Source: Candidatus Magasanikbacteria bacterium RIFOXYC2_FULL_42_28 | GTDB lineage: Bacteria > Patescibacteria > ABY1 > Magasanikbacterales > GWA2-37-8 | Length of the DNA: 64,000 nt | Direction: 5' to 3' | Assembly (NCBI GenBank): GCA_001784435.1 | Contig: MFQZ01000008.1 | Location: 40,829-104,828 of the forward strand | Part shown: in pieces, positions 17,262-26,451 of the stretch | How positions within the stretch are numbered: the first letter of the stretch is position 1 | Layout: the number at the start of each line of letters is the position of its first letter | Translations under genes and position numbers: made by a program | The notes under the pieces: model-generated | What the model was told of the DNA's origin: nothing | Seen by the model: only the letters and a program-made list of their open reading frames with translations | The model's database searches: none

Positions 17262-18074
17262 CTACTTTGGAAAATCACCCGTACCCAAATACGTCAAAAC
17301 GCCATTTAAAAACAAATAACTAAAAAACACGATGAACGCGCCCAAAGCCGCAAACGCCATCGTTTTCCCGCCGGCCTTAATTTTTTCCGGATTGCCGGCG
17401 GCCATGAGCCAGGCCTGCGCACCCCAAATAAACATCAAAAGCACGACCGCGCCGATTACGCCCAAAATGCCTTTAATTATTATACCGATAATAGTAGGGA
17501 CGTCGGTAGTGCCACTGGCCAAGGGGTTGTCAAGACAAACCGAACCGGTTGGACAAGGTTCTTTTGTTTTTGAAGTATCAGGCGCTGACGCGGCGTCGGC
17601 GATTGGCGTTTCGGCAGGGGCGACAGTTGAACCAGGCACAACCGCTGTTTCCTCTAACTCTGCAGTGGCCAAATCAGGTGTCCAAATAGTAGTGACTGGG
17701 GCAGTTAAAGTTAGTTTGTCAGCCACAGTAACTTCACCCGAAATTGGCACTGTCACTACCGGCGGTATATTAAATTTCGCCATTAGTTCTTCCACTGTGC
17801 TAGATTCGTTTAATAACTCACAATCTGCTTGGAGATTTATTTCTTCCACATCAACATTGTTCCAAAAACAAGTTGCTTTTTCTGTAAGACCACCGGCATT
17901 ATATGTTCCATGATATTGACTACATGCAGATTCCAACGCGACACCTAATCCATAATCTATTTCCAATTCACCTGCAACTTCACAAACCCCCTCTGCCAAT
18001 ACCGGCGCCGCCGAAAAAAACAAAACAAAAAATGATAGTGGCACCAACAAAAAAGATAAGATAATTTTACGCAT
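17262..18074 (-). CDS. T4SS-pilin family membrane protein (paralogue 6, long)
   Basis: A 270-aa member: signal peptide, then a long acidic/Thr-rich outside domain (~residues 28-185) with about seven Cys, then two C-terminal helices around the variant signature AWLMAAGNPEKIKAGG. The Thr/Ala/Pro-rich stretch (VVPGSTVAPAETP) looks like a linker. It is 4 nt downstream of paralogue 7. Confidence 0.75.
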   Translation of the reverse strand: MRKIILSFLLVPLSFFVLFFSAAPVLAEGVCEVAGELEIDYGLGVALESACSQYHGTYNAGGLTEKATCFWNNVDVEEINLQADCELLNESSTVEELMAKFNIPPVVTVPISGEVTVADKLTLTAPVTTIWTPDLATAELEETAVVPGSTVAPAETPIADAASAPDTSKTKEPCPTGSVCLDNPLASGTTDVPTIIGIIIKGILGVIGAVVLLMFIWGAQAWLMAAGNPEKIKAGGKTMAFAALGAFIVFFSYLFLNGVLTYLGTGDFPK

Positions 18075-18078
18075 AAAT

Positions 18079-19047
18079 TTAAAACAAACTAAACAGCGAA
18101 CGCACCAACCAATAAGCCGCCATTTGCACTATAATGGATAGCGTCGCCCAGAGCAAAATGTGTTTGGCTTTAGTTATTTGTTCGGCATTGCCTTGGGCGG
18201 TCATCCACAAAAAGCCGGCCCAGACATAAAACAAAAGTAAGAGCGAGCCAATTATGCCCATTAAAAAATAAATTACTTTACCGATAAATTCATTGACGCG
18301 ACCGGTGGCCGTTGATTCTGTGAGCCATTTAAAAGGATTTAATTTTAATTTGGCGCTGGCTTGTAAACTTTTAAGATCGCCGGTTTTTAGGGTGGAGGTG
18401 ATCGGATCGTGTTCGTAAGAAGCGCAGGTACCATCGGGACCCAAATCATTAACAATTGCGTCTTTTTCACAACCTATTACACAACTATTATCTTGTAATT
18501 TTTTAGGAGTTTCCACGCAACTGACTGATCCATCATCAACACTGCGCACACAACAACAATTGGGCTGTTCACCCTTAAAAAATTGGCATAGAATTCGGGG
18601 AGAAGCAAAATCATTAATATCTGTGGATGCCCCTCCCAATCTACCGACTCTATTAATTGGAGTAGTGATTTTAGTGCAAACGTCATTCAACATCGTCAAA
18701 TTAAATTCCCAATCGGATAAAAGACCATATAAACCGTTAACCTGTTTTAAATCTCCACTATATAATTTACTATTCTCGGTAAAAACTCCATAATAGATTG
18801 GCGCCACCCCAAACTTGTCCAAAATATTACCACCAAAACCACCGCCAGTAGAAAAATCAATAGAACAAACACAAGCACTTTTGTGTTGGCATTTATCGGA
18901 AAACAATTTGTCAAGTGCTGGCTCAGTTTTGGTAAAATTATTATGCAAAGTCCCGCCTGGCGTAATTTCGCCTGACGCAAAATCCGGCCCGATTGAAATT
19001 CCCAATAAAATGACAAAAATAAAAACAGTAATTTTTTTCATAAACAT
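18079..19047 (-). CDS. T4SS-pilin family membrane protein (paralogue 7, Cys-rich)
   Basis: A 322-aa member. The ATG at 19047 directly abuts the upstream stop; ATG 19041 is also possible. After the signal peptide comes a ~230-residue outside domain with more than ten Cys (CQHKSACVC, CCCVRS, DNSCVIGC, TCASYE), probably disulfide-linked. Two helices with the signature LWMTAQGNAEQITKAK follow. It may be a minor, tip-like subunit (inference). Confidence 0.75.
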   Translation of the reverse strand: MFMKKITVFIFVILLGISIGPDFASGEITPGGTLHNNFTKTEPALDKLFSDKCQHKSACVCSIDFSTGGGFGGNILDKFGVAPIYYGVFTENSKLYSGDLKQVNGLYGLLSDWEFNLTMLNDVCTKITTPINRVGRLGGASTDINDFASPRILCQFFKGEQPNCCCVRSVDDGSVSCVETPKKLQDNSCVIGCEKDAIVNDLGPDGTCASYEHDPITSTLKTGDLKSLQASAKLKLNPFKWLTESTATGRVNEFIGKVIYFLMGIIGSLLLLFYVWAGFLWMTAQGNAEQITKAKHILLWATLSIIVQMAAYWLVRSLFSLF

Positions 19048-19731
19048 CTACTTTAACTTTAAACCAACACCCCCGAGCGACCCCACCCCTACCGCTTCGC
19101 TTAAAAATCCGACTAACAAATACGCGGAAAAAACCACGATTATGCCAATAATAGCCGCGAGCATGGCGTCGGTGCCTTTTTTAACGCGTTCGGGATTGCC
19201 TTCGGATATGATAAATAAAATTCCGCCGTAAATAAACATCAGGAGTGCGAGCGCGCCAATAATGCCAAATAGGTAATTGGCGATATTGATGCCGAGCAAA
19301 ACAAAAATGCCAATATCGCGACAAGGCGAATCTTTGGGAAACTCATTGGCTAAAATACAAGCCGGTAAAAACGCGCTGGTATTGGCCTCAGTGCTGGAAA
19401 CATCTTTGGTTAATTTGGTGCGGTGCGCGTCCCAGGTAATAAGAGCGTCTTTACAGCGTTGGTAGCCATCGTCAATACCACCGTCAAAAAATTTACAGCT
19501 GTCGAAGTCGTTAATATACTCATAAGTTCCGGCCGTACTTTTACAGGCATCTTCATTGCTTGTAGTATTACATCCGCTATTTTTAGCATCTTTTAATTCT
19601 TCCGGAGTAACCCCGGTGTCTAAAGGTGAAGCGCAAAAACAATAACCACCCGCTTGGGCCGGAGTTGAAGTTAAAACCAAACCGGCGAAAGACAGGAGGG
19701 CGACTGATAAAATTATAAATTTTTTGGACAT
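19048..19731 (-). CDS. T4SS-pilin family membrane protein (paralogue 8)
   Basis: A 227-aa member: signal peptide (to AQA), a Cys-containing outside domain (CFCASP, SGCNTT, DSCKFF, PACILA, SPCRDI) of ~110 residues, then two helices around the divergent signature LFIISEGNPERVKKGT. It is the first gene of the array after the solute-binding protein, from which it is separated by 11 nt. Confidence 0.75.
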   Translation of the reverse strand: MSKKFIILSVALLSFAGLVLTSTPAQAGGYCFCASPLDTGVTPEELKDAKNSGCNTTSNEDACKSTAGTYEYINDFDSCKFFDGGIDDGYQRCKDALITWDAHRTKLTKDVSSTEANTSAFLPACILANEFPKDSPCRDIGIFVLLGINIANYLFGIIGALALLMFIYGGILFIISEGNPERVKKGTDAMLAAIIGIIVVFSAYLLVGFLSEAVGVGSLGGVGLKLK

Positions 19732-19742
19732 AAATTGTTATT

Positions 19743-21152
19743 TTATAACGTTTGGCCGACTTTGGCCACCGCGTTATTTAACACCCCTTGACGCGCTTCA
19801 TCTTCTTTAGCAATCCCAGCCGGTATGGTGAGCCAATCATCTACCATATCACCCACGGCTTTGGCCGCGACCGAATAATTACTGCCCCGATACCAATTTT
19901 CGGCCATTAAAACCTGTTCTACAAACGGCGCCACTTTTAAGTCAGCCCGTTGCTCCTCGATATACGCGCGCAGTGCCGTCGGCCGACCGCTGGCATCTAA
20001 ATAATCTTTGGTCGCTTTGGAATGAGCCAAATAATCTATCAAACCCCAGGCCTCATTTTGATGTTTGGATTTGGCGGTAACGGCCTGTAAATAATAATTA
20101 GCCACGTTCACCGGTTGATCCGGATTTAATTGAAATAATGGTAATACGCCAATATTCAACTGGGGAGCGCGCGCTTTAATGGTCGGATAATCATAACTAT
20201 ATCCTACCATAAATCCAACTTTTCCGCTAACAAACGCGTCCATGGCATTACCCATATTTTTATTCCAGCCATAAGTGTCACGCGTAGGATTGGCAAAATC
20301 AGTATAAAAATCTAACACGCTAAACGAGGCGCTGTTGGCATCCGCGCGTCTGTCCCGCCCACTGCCAAATTGTAAACGACCAAAATTATCACTAAACGGC
20401 ACGCCACTTTGGCGGAATAAAACAAACAAAATATCATCAACCGCCGCGACATTTTTACCAGCGCCAAAAGCCACGCCCGATTGAGTGATTTTGTCGTTTA
20501 CCCGATCATATTTATTAATTTTTTTCACCGCGGCCTGAAATTCATCCCAATTTTTAGGCGCTTCCGGCACACCCGCGCGGTCCAATAAATCTTTGTTGTA
20601 ATAAACAGCCAAAGTATCCAAAGACAGTGGCAAGCCATAAACCTTGTCGCCTATTACCGCGTCCTCTTTGACTACTTTTACATATTCGCGCTCCAATTGA
20701 GTCGGCGTTACGAGTGGTATGGTGCCAACCTGAACGGTAGTTTCGTCGCCCCCCAGGGCGGTTTTGGTCGTAAGCAAACGCGCATCCGAGACACTGGCCG
20801 GCATCGGCGCGATTTTACTCAAATACCCGCGCACCATCCGATTGGAAATAGAAATAATATCCGGACCTTTATCTTCGGCAAGAGCTTCAATCAATCGCTG
20901 ATAAAATTCCGAAGCGCGCAATTGGCGAACATTAACAGTTAAGTAACTACGGCCATCCAATTTATATTTTTCAATATTAGTTTTAAGCGCGTCCACATCA
21001 TCGGCCACAGTCCAATATTCTAAAGTTAATGGTTTAACCAATTGTTGTTGATCGGCAGAGATGCCTTTACAGCCGAGACCAGAAGTAATTAGAAACGCAA
21101 AAATACCGCTTATAATAAGTAGGGGTAAAATTTTCTTATGCGACTTTGGCAT
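19743..21152 (-). CDS. Extracellular solute-binding protein (family 1, sugar-type)
   Basis: 469 aa from ATG 21152 (MPKSHKKILP), which gives a proper signal sequence; the longer frame adds 11 residues encoded by the adjacent repeat. The N-terminus has a hydrophobic segment followed by Cys (SGLGC), a non-canonical lipobox. The body has family-1 binding-protein features: 'PDIISISNRMVRGYL', 'KVYGLPLSLDTLAVYYNKDLL', 'FVSGKVGFMVGY'. Such proteins bind sugars or oligosaccharides for an ABC importer, but no permease or ATPase is nearby. It is probably cotranscribed with the pilin-like array. Confidence 0.85.
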   Translation of the reverse strand: MPKSHKKILPLLIISGIFAFLITSGLGCKGISADQQQLVKPLTLEYWTVADDVDALKTNIEKYKLDGRSYLTVNVRQLRASEFYQRLIEALAEDKGPDIISISNRMVRGYLSKIAPMPASVSDARLLTTKTALGGDETTVQVGTIPLVTPTQLEREYVKVVKEDAVIGDKVYGLPLSLDTLAVYYNKDLLDRAGVPEAPKNWDEFQAAVKKINKYDRVNDKITQSGVAFGAGKNVAAVDDILFVLFRQSGVPFSDNFGRLQFGSGRDRRADANSASFSVLDFYTDFANPTRDTYGWNKNMGNAMDAFVSGKVGFMVGYSYDYPTIKARAPQLNIGVLPLFQLNPDQPVNVANYYLQAVTAKSKHQNEAWGLIDYLAHSKATKDYLDASGRPTALRAYIEEQRADLKVAPFVEQVLMAENWYRGSNYSVAAKAVGDMVDDWLTIPAGIAKEDEARQGVLNNAVAKVGQTL

Positions 21153-21157
21153 AAATT

Positions 21158-21262
21158 TTAATGTCAAATTTCCAATCAAATCCAAATGTCAAATATCAAA
21201 TTTTGACATTGTCCACCACAGGCCGATCCGCCTTTGGCGGAGAAATTTGGATTTTGAAATTA
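21158..21262. repeat. Dispersed palindromic repeat, copy C, with a GC-rich hairpin inside
   Basis: Same word set as copies A and B (AATTTCCAATCAAATCC and complements), interrupted in the middle by a TCCGCC-TTT-GGCGGA hairpin (21227-21241) that belongs to a second dispersed repeat family. Confidence 0.7.
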
Positions 21263-21268
21263 CCAATA

Positions 21269-22129
21269 TTATACCACACTTTTCAAATATTTCCTAAAAT
21301 CTTTTCCCAAAATCGGGCTACGGAGCGCAAAATCAACATTGGCCTGAATATAACCGAGCTTGGAACCGGTGTCATAATATTTACCATCTACTTCACAGGC
21401 GTAATAGGGGCGTTTTTTTAACACTTTGGCGTTAGCGTCAGCCAACCACAACTCCCCGCCTTTGCCCAATTTGGTAGTTTCTAAAGCAGTAAAAACATCC
21501 GGCGTTAAGATAAAGGCGCCAAACATACCAAGGCGTGAAGGTGATTTTTCTGGCCCGGGCTTTTCCACAATTTTTTTAACTTGATACACCCCTTTTTCCA
21601 CTTCCACCCCATCAATCATCCCATATTTTTTTGTGCCTTCATCATCGGTTTTTTGCGCGGTAATTACTGGATCGCCATATTTTTCATAAACATCCATTAA
21701 TTGTTTTAGATGCGGTTTTTTAGGACAATAAAAAAATTCATCGCCCCACATAACCGCGAACGGCTCATCACCAATTATATCTTTGGCGCAGAGTACCGGT
21801 GTGCCGTTGCCATACGGCCCTTTTTGACGAATAAAAATAAAATTAGCGAGGTCGGCAATTTTTTTCAACTGTTCGGCCACCTCTTCTTTACCTTGTTTTT
21901 TTAATAAATTTACCAATTCATAATTTGGACTAAAATGATCTTCCACCGCGCGCTTACTGGGACCGGTTACCATAATAATGTCAGTGATTCCCGACCGCAC
22001 CGCGTCTTCAACCACATATTGAATAATCGGCTTGTCCACGATAGGGAGCATTTCTTTGGGTTGGGCCTTTGTTGCTGGCAAAAATCTTGTTCCTAAGCCA
22101 GCTACTGGAATGACAAGTTTTCTGATCAT
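21269..22129 (-). CDS. galU: UTP-glucose-1-phosphate uridylyltransferase
   Basis: A 286-aa nucleotidyltransferase making UDP-glucose from UTP and glucose-1-phosphate for cell-surface glycans. The N-terminal motif GLGTRFLPATKAQPKE (~residues 11-26) binds the nucleotide. 'VMWGDEFF' and the sugar-site 'KIVEKPGPEKSPS' match GalU. Length is normal. It lies upstream of the solute-binding protein, on the same strand as the glycosyltransferase and the pilin-like genes. Confidence 0.93.
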   Translation of the reverse strand: MIRKLVIPVAGLGTRFLPATKAQPKEMLPIVDKPIIQYVVEDAVRSGITDIIMVTGPSKRAVEDHFSPNYELVNLLKKQGKEEVAEQLKKIADLANFIFIRQKGPYGNGTPVLCAKDIIGDEPFAVMWGDEFFYCPKKPHLKQLMDVYEKYGDPVITAQKTDDEGTKKYGMIDGVEVEKGVYQVKKIVEKPGPEKSPSRLGMFGAFILTPDVFTALETTKLGKGGELWLADANAKVLKKRPYYACEVDGKYYDTGSKLGYIQANVDFALRSPILGKDFRKYLKSVV

Positions 22130-22198
22130 AATTTTAAGTGATTATTTCATTGAAAATATTATAGCTTTTTTAACTTTATTTTACAAGAGAGAACTTTA

Positions 22199-22312
22199 AT
22201 TTCAAAATCCAAATTTCCAATTTCCAATCAAATCCAAAATCCTAATATCAAATTTGACATTTTGGCTTTGACATTGATTTGACATTGGAAATTGGAAATT
22301 TGACATTTTCAC
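22199..22312. repeat. Dispersed palindromic repeat, copy D
   Basis: Two opposed arms of AAATTTCCAATTTCCAAT-type words meeting near 22255. It fills most of the 179-nt gap between galU and the PilX-like gene and reaches to within a few bases of the stop at 22309. Confidence 0.75.
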
Positions 22313-23685
22313 TCTATCTCTTCCCAACTCACCAAAAAATATTCCGACCCAACCGGAAAACCGGGGGGTGGATTTAGAGTTAAATTGGCATCGTAAGTGG
22401 CATAGGTATTTTTGTAACCCGACACCACCGACCCGCCACCGGACACATAACTCCAAGTCCACAAATCATTGGAAATTATCGAACCATAAATAGTTAAACT
22501 TTCCCGTTTATTGCCCATATAAAAATATCGCTTGGCCGCGCCGGTTTGGGCGAGCATGGCCGCGTCCACTTCCAAGTAATTAGGCGCGATGTAGGGCAAC
22601 AAAATATTTTTCTCAGCAATCAATCCCAAAACATTAGTGCCGTCTTTCGCTAAATAAGTTAAATTATTGTTAATAACAATTGATTTGTCATCCGCCGTGC
22701 CGACCGTCGCCCGACCGTTGACAATCCCGTCCACCCATACCATATCTTCTACATATATATAGCCATTGGTCGGCATATCATATACCACTGCCGTGCCAAA
22801 AGTGGCGGCGTCAATGCAAAACCAGCCAAAGCGCGCGTGGCCATTGCCCCAATAATCTTGGCCGTAATAACAATCCGTGGTATTAACTTTGTAAATATTA
22901 ATTTTGCCATCAGCGCGAAATTCCAGCCGATATCCTTGCTTACCGGACGATGTTAAATAAATACCATTAATTTCCGCCTCGCGTTTAATTTCGGCCAGTT
23001 TGGCGGTAACGCGCGAAAAATCTTGCGCCGGCACCGGAAATTCCCACAAACTCTCGTCGCCGTCGCCCCACACTCCGGGTTTTTCTTGATTACCGCAACC
23101 GTGATGTTGTTTACATATATAAGTAGGCACCGCCGAGGTAATGGGTGCGTTGCCAATGCCGTCAAAGCGCGCCCCGCCGTTAGCATGCAGTTTGCCGTTG
23201 GCGGTTTCGCTGTCGCCAATCCAAATATCCACATTGGTAAGATACGCAAAATCCGTTAAAGCCGGAAACCCGACGCGCGCTTTTAAAGTGCGTTTGCTAT
23301 CGGGCTGTAAATCCAACCAGCCGGTGGATTCAATCGTAACGACCGTGGAACCGCTTTGGGGTGGAATAATATTTAAAGAATAATGGCCGATGACATTGCC
23401 ATCTTTATCTTCGTATTCGTGGATGTATGGCCCAACCGCGCCCGTGCCGTCTTGATAATCAGTTTTATCATGCGCCAAATGCCAGCGATAATAATTCACG
23501 CCCGCCTCGGCAATTTGAAAAGCCATTTCGCGATTATGTTTATGAACCGAAGCCCGATTTTCCAAAACCGCGTAACCGGTAACACCGACGACAATTAAAC
23601 TAAAACTAATGGCGCCGAAGATGAGGGCAAAGAGTAATGCTGTTCCCCTTTTGTCAAATTTTAATTTTTTATAAATATTCAGCAT
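22309..23685 (-). CDS. PilX-like type IV pilus assembly protein
   Basis: 458 aa with an N-terminal cytoplasmic stretch, then RG-TALLFALIFGAISFSL, a single hydrophobic helix (~residues 15-38) followed by 'AFQIAEAGVNYYRWHLAH', the helix typical of PilX N-terminal domains. The large C-terminal part is beta-rich with Gly/Asn-rich repeats and a few Cys. Glu at +5 is absent, as in PilX-type pseudopilins. It probably acts as a minor pilin with the two prepilins upstream in the same direction. Confidence 0.75.
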   Translation of the reverse strand: MLNIYKKLKFDKRGTALLFALIFGAISFSLIVVGVTGYAVLENRASVHKHNREMAFQIAEAGVNYYRWHLAHDKTDYQDGTGAVGPYIHEYEDKDGNVIGHYSLNIIPPQSGSTVVTIESTGWLDLQPDSKRTLKARVGFPALTDFAYLTNVDIWIGDSETANGKLHANGGARFDGIGNAPITSAVPTYICKQHHGCGNQEKPGVWGDGDESLWEFPVPAQDFSRVTAKLAEIKREAEINGIYLTSSGKQGYRLEFRADGKINIYKVNTTDCYYGQDYWGNGHARFGWFCIDAATFGTAVVYDMPTNGYIYVEDMVWVDGIVNGRATVGTADDKSIVINNNLTYLAKDGTNVLGLIAEKNILLPYIAPNYLEVDAAMLAQTGAAKRYFYMGNKRESLTIYGSIISNDLWTWSYVSGGGSVVSGYKNTYATYDANLTLNPPPGFPVGSEYFLVSWEEIE

Positions 23686-23703
23686 GCTAATAACTATTAA
23701 TAA

Positions 23704-23793
23704 TTCACTAAGTCCTAATTCGCTAATTAACTAATCAAATACCAAAGTATTCAAGAATTGAAAATTTTATTAGCGAATTAGTTAATTAGTGAA
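23704..23793. repeat. Low-complexity inverted repeat between pseudopilin genes
   Basis: TTCACTAA (23704-23711) and TAATTCGCTAAT (23716-23727) are mirrored by ATTAGCGAATTA (23769-23780) and TTAGTGAA (23786-23793). It is built of permuted words like the copy A-D family, though with different words (CACTAATT, GCTAATTAAC). Confidence 0.75.
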
Positions 23794-23807
23794 TTAGTTA
23801 ATTTTCG

Positions 23808-24440
23808 TCAATTTGTCTTAAGATTTCTAATCGCCGCCTTGGTCTCAATCGCAAACGGCACCGGCGCCACATTAGGTTTTTCTTCTAATAATAAATTTAT
23901 GCCAATCACCCGCACCAGCGCCGGATCAATCGGTGCTGACATCGGCGTGCCGGTCGCGCCGGTATAATCCTCATCATAATAATAAAACAGCGACGAGGTG
24001 GTATTGGCGACATCATGAACAATATCAGTAACAGTTTCGCTCCCTAAATTATACGCGAGCGGTGTGCCGGTCGCTTTCACTATCCCCACTTTCAACGTCG
24101 TGCTCACCAAAAAATATCTAATCCTCTCCCGAAAAGAATCCGCGTCTAAATTGGAATAAAAAACCACCTCTTGGGCACCAGCCGACTCCAAACCATAACC
24201 GCCCGTGGCCGACTGCCCGGCGCGACGCAATTGATTAACAAAATCCTGCACCACCTTACGCCCTTCGTTTTGGGTGGACAACTGCTCCCACACCACATCG
24301 CGCCCCCGAAATCCCCATATAAAAATTTCCATCGTGCCCGCTGACACAATCAAAAAGATTCCAATCGCCACAAGGATTTCAATAATGGACATGCCGCGGG
24401 TATCAGTTTTGAATTTGGGATTTTGGATTTGATTTGACAT
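23808..24440 (-). CDS. Type IV prepilin-like protein (PilW/PilV type)
   Basis: 210 aa. The prepilin site is RG-MSIIEILVAIGIFLIV: Gly at -1, hydrophobic +1, Glu at +5. The 16-residue leader begins MSNQIQNPKFK and is encoded by copy E of the dispersed repeat. The rest is a pseudopilin head. A start at the internal Met would remove the processing site, so the repeat-derived start is needed. It sits in a minor-pilin set with the flanking genes, processed by PilD (not in this window). Confidence 0.8.
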   Translation of the reverse strand: MSNQIQNPKFKTDTRGMSIIEILVAIGIFLIVSAGTMEIFIWGFRGRDVVWEQLSTQNEGRKVVQDFVNQLRRAGQSATGGYGLESAGAQEVVFYSNLDADSFRERIRYFLVSTTLKVGIVKATGTPLAYNLGSETVTDIVHDVANTTSSLFYYYDEDYTGATGTPMSAPIDPALVRVIGINLLLEEKPNVAPVPFAIETKAAIRNLKTN

Positions 24441-24461
24441 TGGAAATTTGGATTTTGAAAT
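24410..24461. repeat. Dispersed palindromic repeat, copy E (partial, overlapping a gene start)
   Basis: TTTGGGATTTTGGATTTGATTTGACATTGG-type words (given here only as a family pattern across 24410-24461) cover the start codon and leader of the prepilin gene at 23808-24440 and reach the stop of the next prepilin gene. Confidence 0.7.
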
Positions 24462-26263
24462 TACAACGTGGACATATTAACAAACGTATCCGCGTTCCCG
24501 ACAACATCCACCTGACCGGCATTATTCGCATACCCCGAACGCGTTACCGTCACGGTATAAGAACTGGCGGATAAACCGCTAAAAAACGCCTGCCCGGGCG
24601 GGGTGCAACTATTAGTATAGGTAATGGACAATTCGGATAAAATGGGGGTGTAGTTGTTGTTAGTAGTGCTTAAATACGCCTTATAGCGCAAATAACGCTT
24701 ATCACTCAAAGAAGCCGGAATAGTGGGATTAGCAACCGTAAAATAGGTGCCGGCGGTGCCGTCCGGACCGACAAAACTCCAACTGGCCGGCGTGGAAGAA
24801 TTGGAAGTGGCTAATTGAAATTTCAAAGAATTAGCGCCGGTTTGCGACGGCTGGGTCAAGGGGTTAATTACCAAATTGCGCAAAGTTATAGGCGCGCCAA
24901 AATCAAAAGTAGATGATTCTAAATTACCGCTAAGATAATATTTAGAACCATTCTTTTTTAATTTGACATTGCCGGCCGTGGCGCCGGACACATTAATCGT
25001 GCCACTATCGCTAAAATATTTATTTTCAATTACATAAGCCACCTGTCCGGTTCCGCCCGACCAATCGGTCTGACGCAAGTAACCGACGCCCGTGGATAAG
25101 GTCTGATCATAACCGCCTCCGCCGGTCAAACGCACAGACGCGTCCGACAAGGGCAAACCGGTGCCGGAATCAAACACTTTTACCAATAAAGAATTAGCGC
25201 TATGCGGTTGTAAAATCGCGGTAACATCTTGCGTAGCGCCCGCGTGTAAAACAATCGGCAAGGGTGGAATCGTGCCAGCAATATCATAAACACCACTCGT
25301 GGCACTGATATGATAATCATTAAATTCCAAATTATTCAAAGCAATACTGCCGGCGCCACCCGTTAAAAAATTTTGATTATATTTATAAACATCCGGATCA
25401 ATACTCAACATTTTTTCACTGCCGTACATATTAAAATTCGCGTTGCCGACCGCGACGCAGGTGGCGTTAACGGAATTAAAATTAATACTCCCCAATAAAT
25501 CAATGGAAAAACTGATATCAGTCACGGTTTGCTCATTAACATTAGACGGTGGTTTAACCGGAGCCGGTACCGCTGGCGAAGTCGCTACCGTATAATCAGA
25601 AGAATACCCGTCTTTGGACACCGTAATATGATAAGCCAAAGTGCCGGTGGGAGTATCAATAATCCGCAAATAACCATTGGCATCAGTGGTGTCATCAATA
25701 ATTAAATCCGGATTTAAATCAGTATTAGCCACATGAACATCAGCCCCGGCCACGGGTAAACCATCTTCGCCAAACACCTCAATAAAAAGCGCGCCATTAC
25801 TGCTCGCCCCTTCTAGTTGTCGCGGCGACACCATCGTACTTAATTTAATCGGCATGGCCTGACCGCAACCAAAACAAATTGCCGACATTTCCACTAATTT
25901 ATAATCGGCCGGTGAAGTGTCATTCGGGCTACCGCCGATGGTACCGTCAAAAGCATCATCAATATTGCGCACCGTGGCCGTTATCAAAAAATCCAAATTA
26001 TTACGTGTGACGGTTTTCGTGCGCGCCAGTGCCCCCACCGGCACACCGTTTAAAATACCAACACTTTCATATGGCAAATTGCGCGCCACTTCCAATTCTT
26101 CTGACAGTAAAGCCGTTTCCAAAATTTTAATGCGCGATTGATAAACAATTTTAAAAACCAGCGATAATCCGCTATAAATCCCAATCGCGAATAACAAAAA
26201 TATGGCCGAGGCGACCACGGCTTCCACGAGAGTGAATCCTTGGTGGGATTTTATTTTTGGCAT
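24461..26263 (-). CDS. Prepilin-type protein with carboxypeptidase-regulatory-like repeats
   Basis: 600 aa. The leader MPKIKSHQG precedes FTLVEAVVASAIFLLF, a textbook class III signal with Glu +5. After the N-terminal helix come at least two beta-sandwich repeats of the CarboxypepD_reg/Cna-B type ('VEVFGEDGLPVAGADVHV', ~residue 160; 'VKVFDSGTGLPLSDASVRL', ~365) and a C-terminal jelly-roll-like region. It is much longer than ordinary pilins, so probably a tip adhesin-like minor pilin. It is the first gene of the pseudopilin set. Confidence 0.8.
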   Translation of the reverse strand: MPKIKSHQGFTLVEAVVASAIFLLFAIGIYSGLSLVFKIVYQSRIKILETALLSEELEVARNLPYESVGILNGVPVGALARTKTVTRNNLDFLITATVRNIDDAFDGTIGGSPNDTSPADYKLVEMSAICFGCGQAMPIKLSTMVSPRQLEGASSNGALFIEVFGEDGLPVAGADVHVANTDLNPDLIIDDTTDANGYLRIIDTPTGTLAYHITVSKDGYSSDYTVATSPAVPAPVKPPSNVNEQTVTDISFSIDLLGSINFNSVNATCVAVGNANFNMYGSEKMLSIDPDVYKYNQNFLTGGAGSIALNNLEFNDYHISATSGVYDIAGTIPPLPIVLHAGATQDVTAILQPHSANSLLVKVFDSGTGLPLSDASVRLTGGGGYDQTLSTGVGYLRQTDWSGGTGQVAYVIENKYFSDSGTINVSGATAGNVKLKKNGSKYYLSGNLESSTFDFGAPITLRNLVINPLTQPSQTGANSLKFQLATSNSSTPASWSFVGPDGTAGTYFTVANPTIPASLSDKRYLRYKAYLSTTNNNYTPILSELSITYTNSCTPPGQAFFSGLSASSYTVTVTRSGYANNAGQVDVVGNADTFVNMSTL

Positions 26264-26370
26264 AAATATTTAAACACTTGTCATCCCGATGAAAATCGGG
26301 ATCTCTGTCCCACTTTGTATATTATACCAGAAAAATCACCCGCTGTCATTCCGAACAAATGTGCAATAAA

Positions 26371-26400
26371 AAAACGTCTCGCGAATAATGCGAAACGTTT
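26371..26400 (-). terminator. Terminator after HEPN/MNT genes
   Basis: Stem AAACGTxTCGC / GCGAxACGTTT with a T-run on the minus strand. Just beside it (26279-26310) is a TCATCCCGAT-GAAA-ATCGGGAT hairpin repeat that recurs at 49209-49240. Confidence 0.6.
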
Positions 26401-26451
26401 GAAATTTTCAATAAACCAATTTACAATTTTCAATCAATTTTCATTTTTCAA

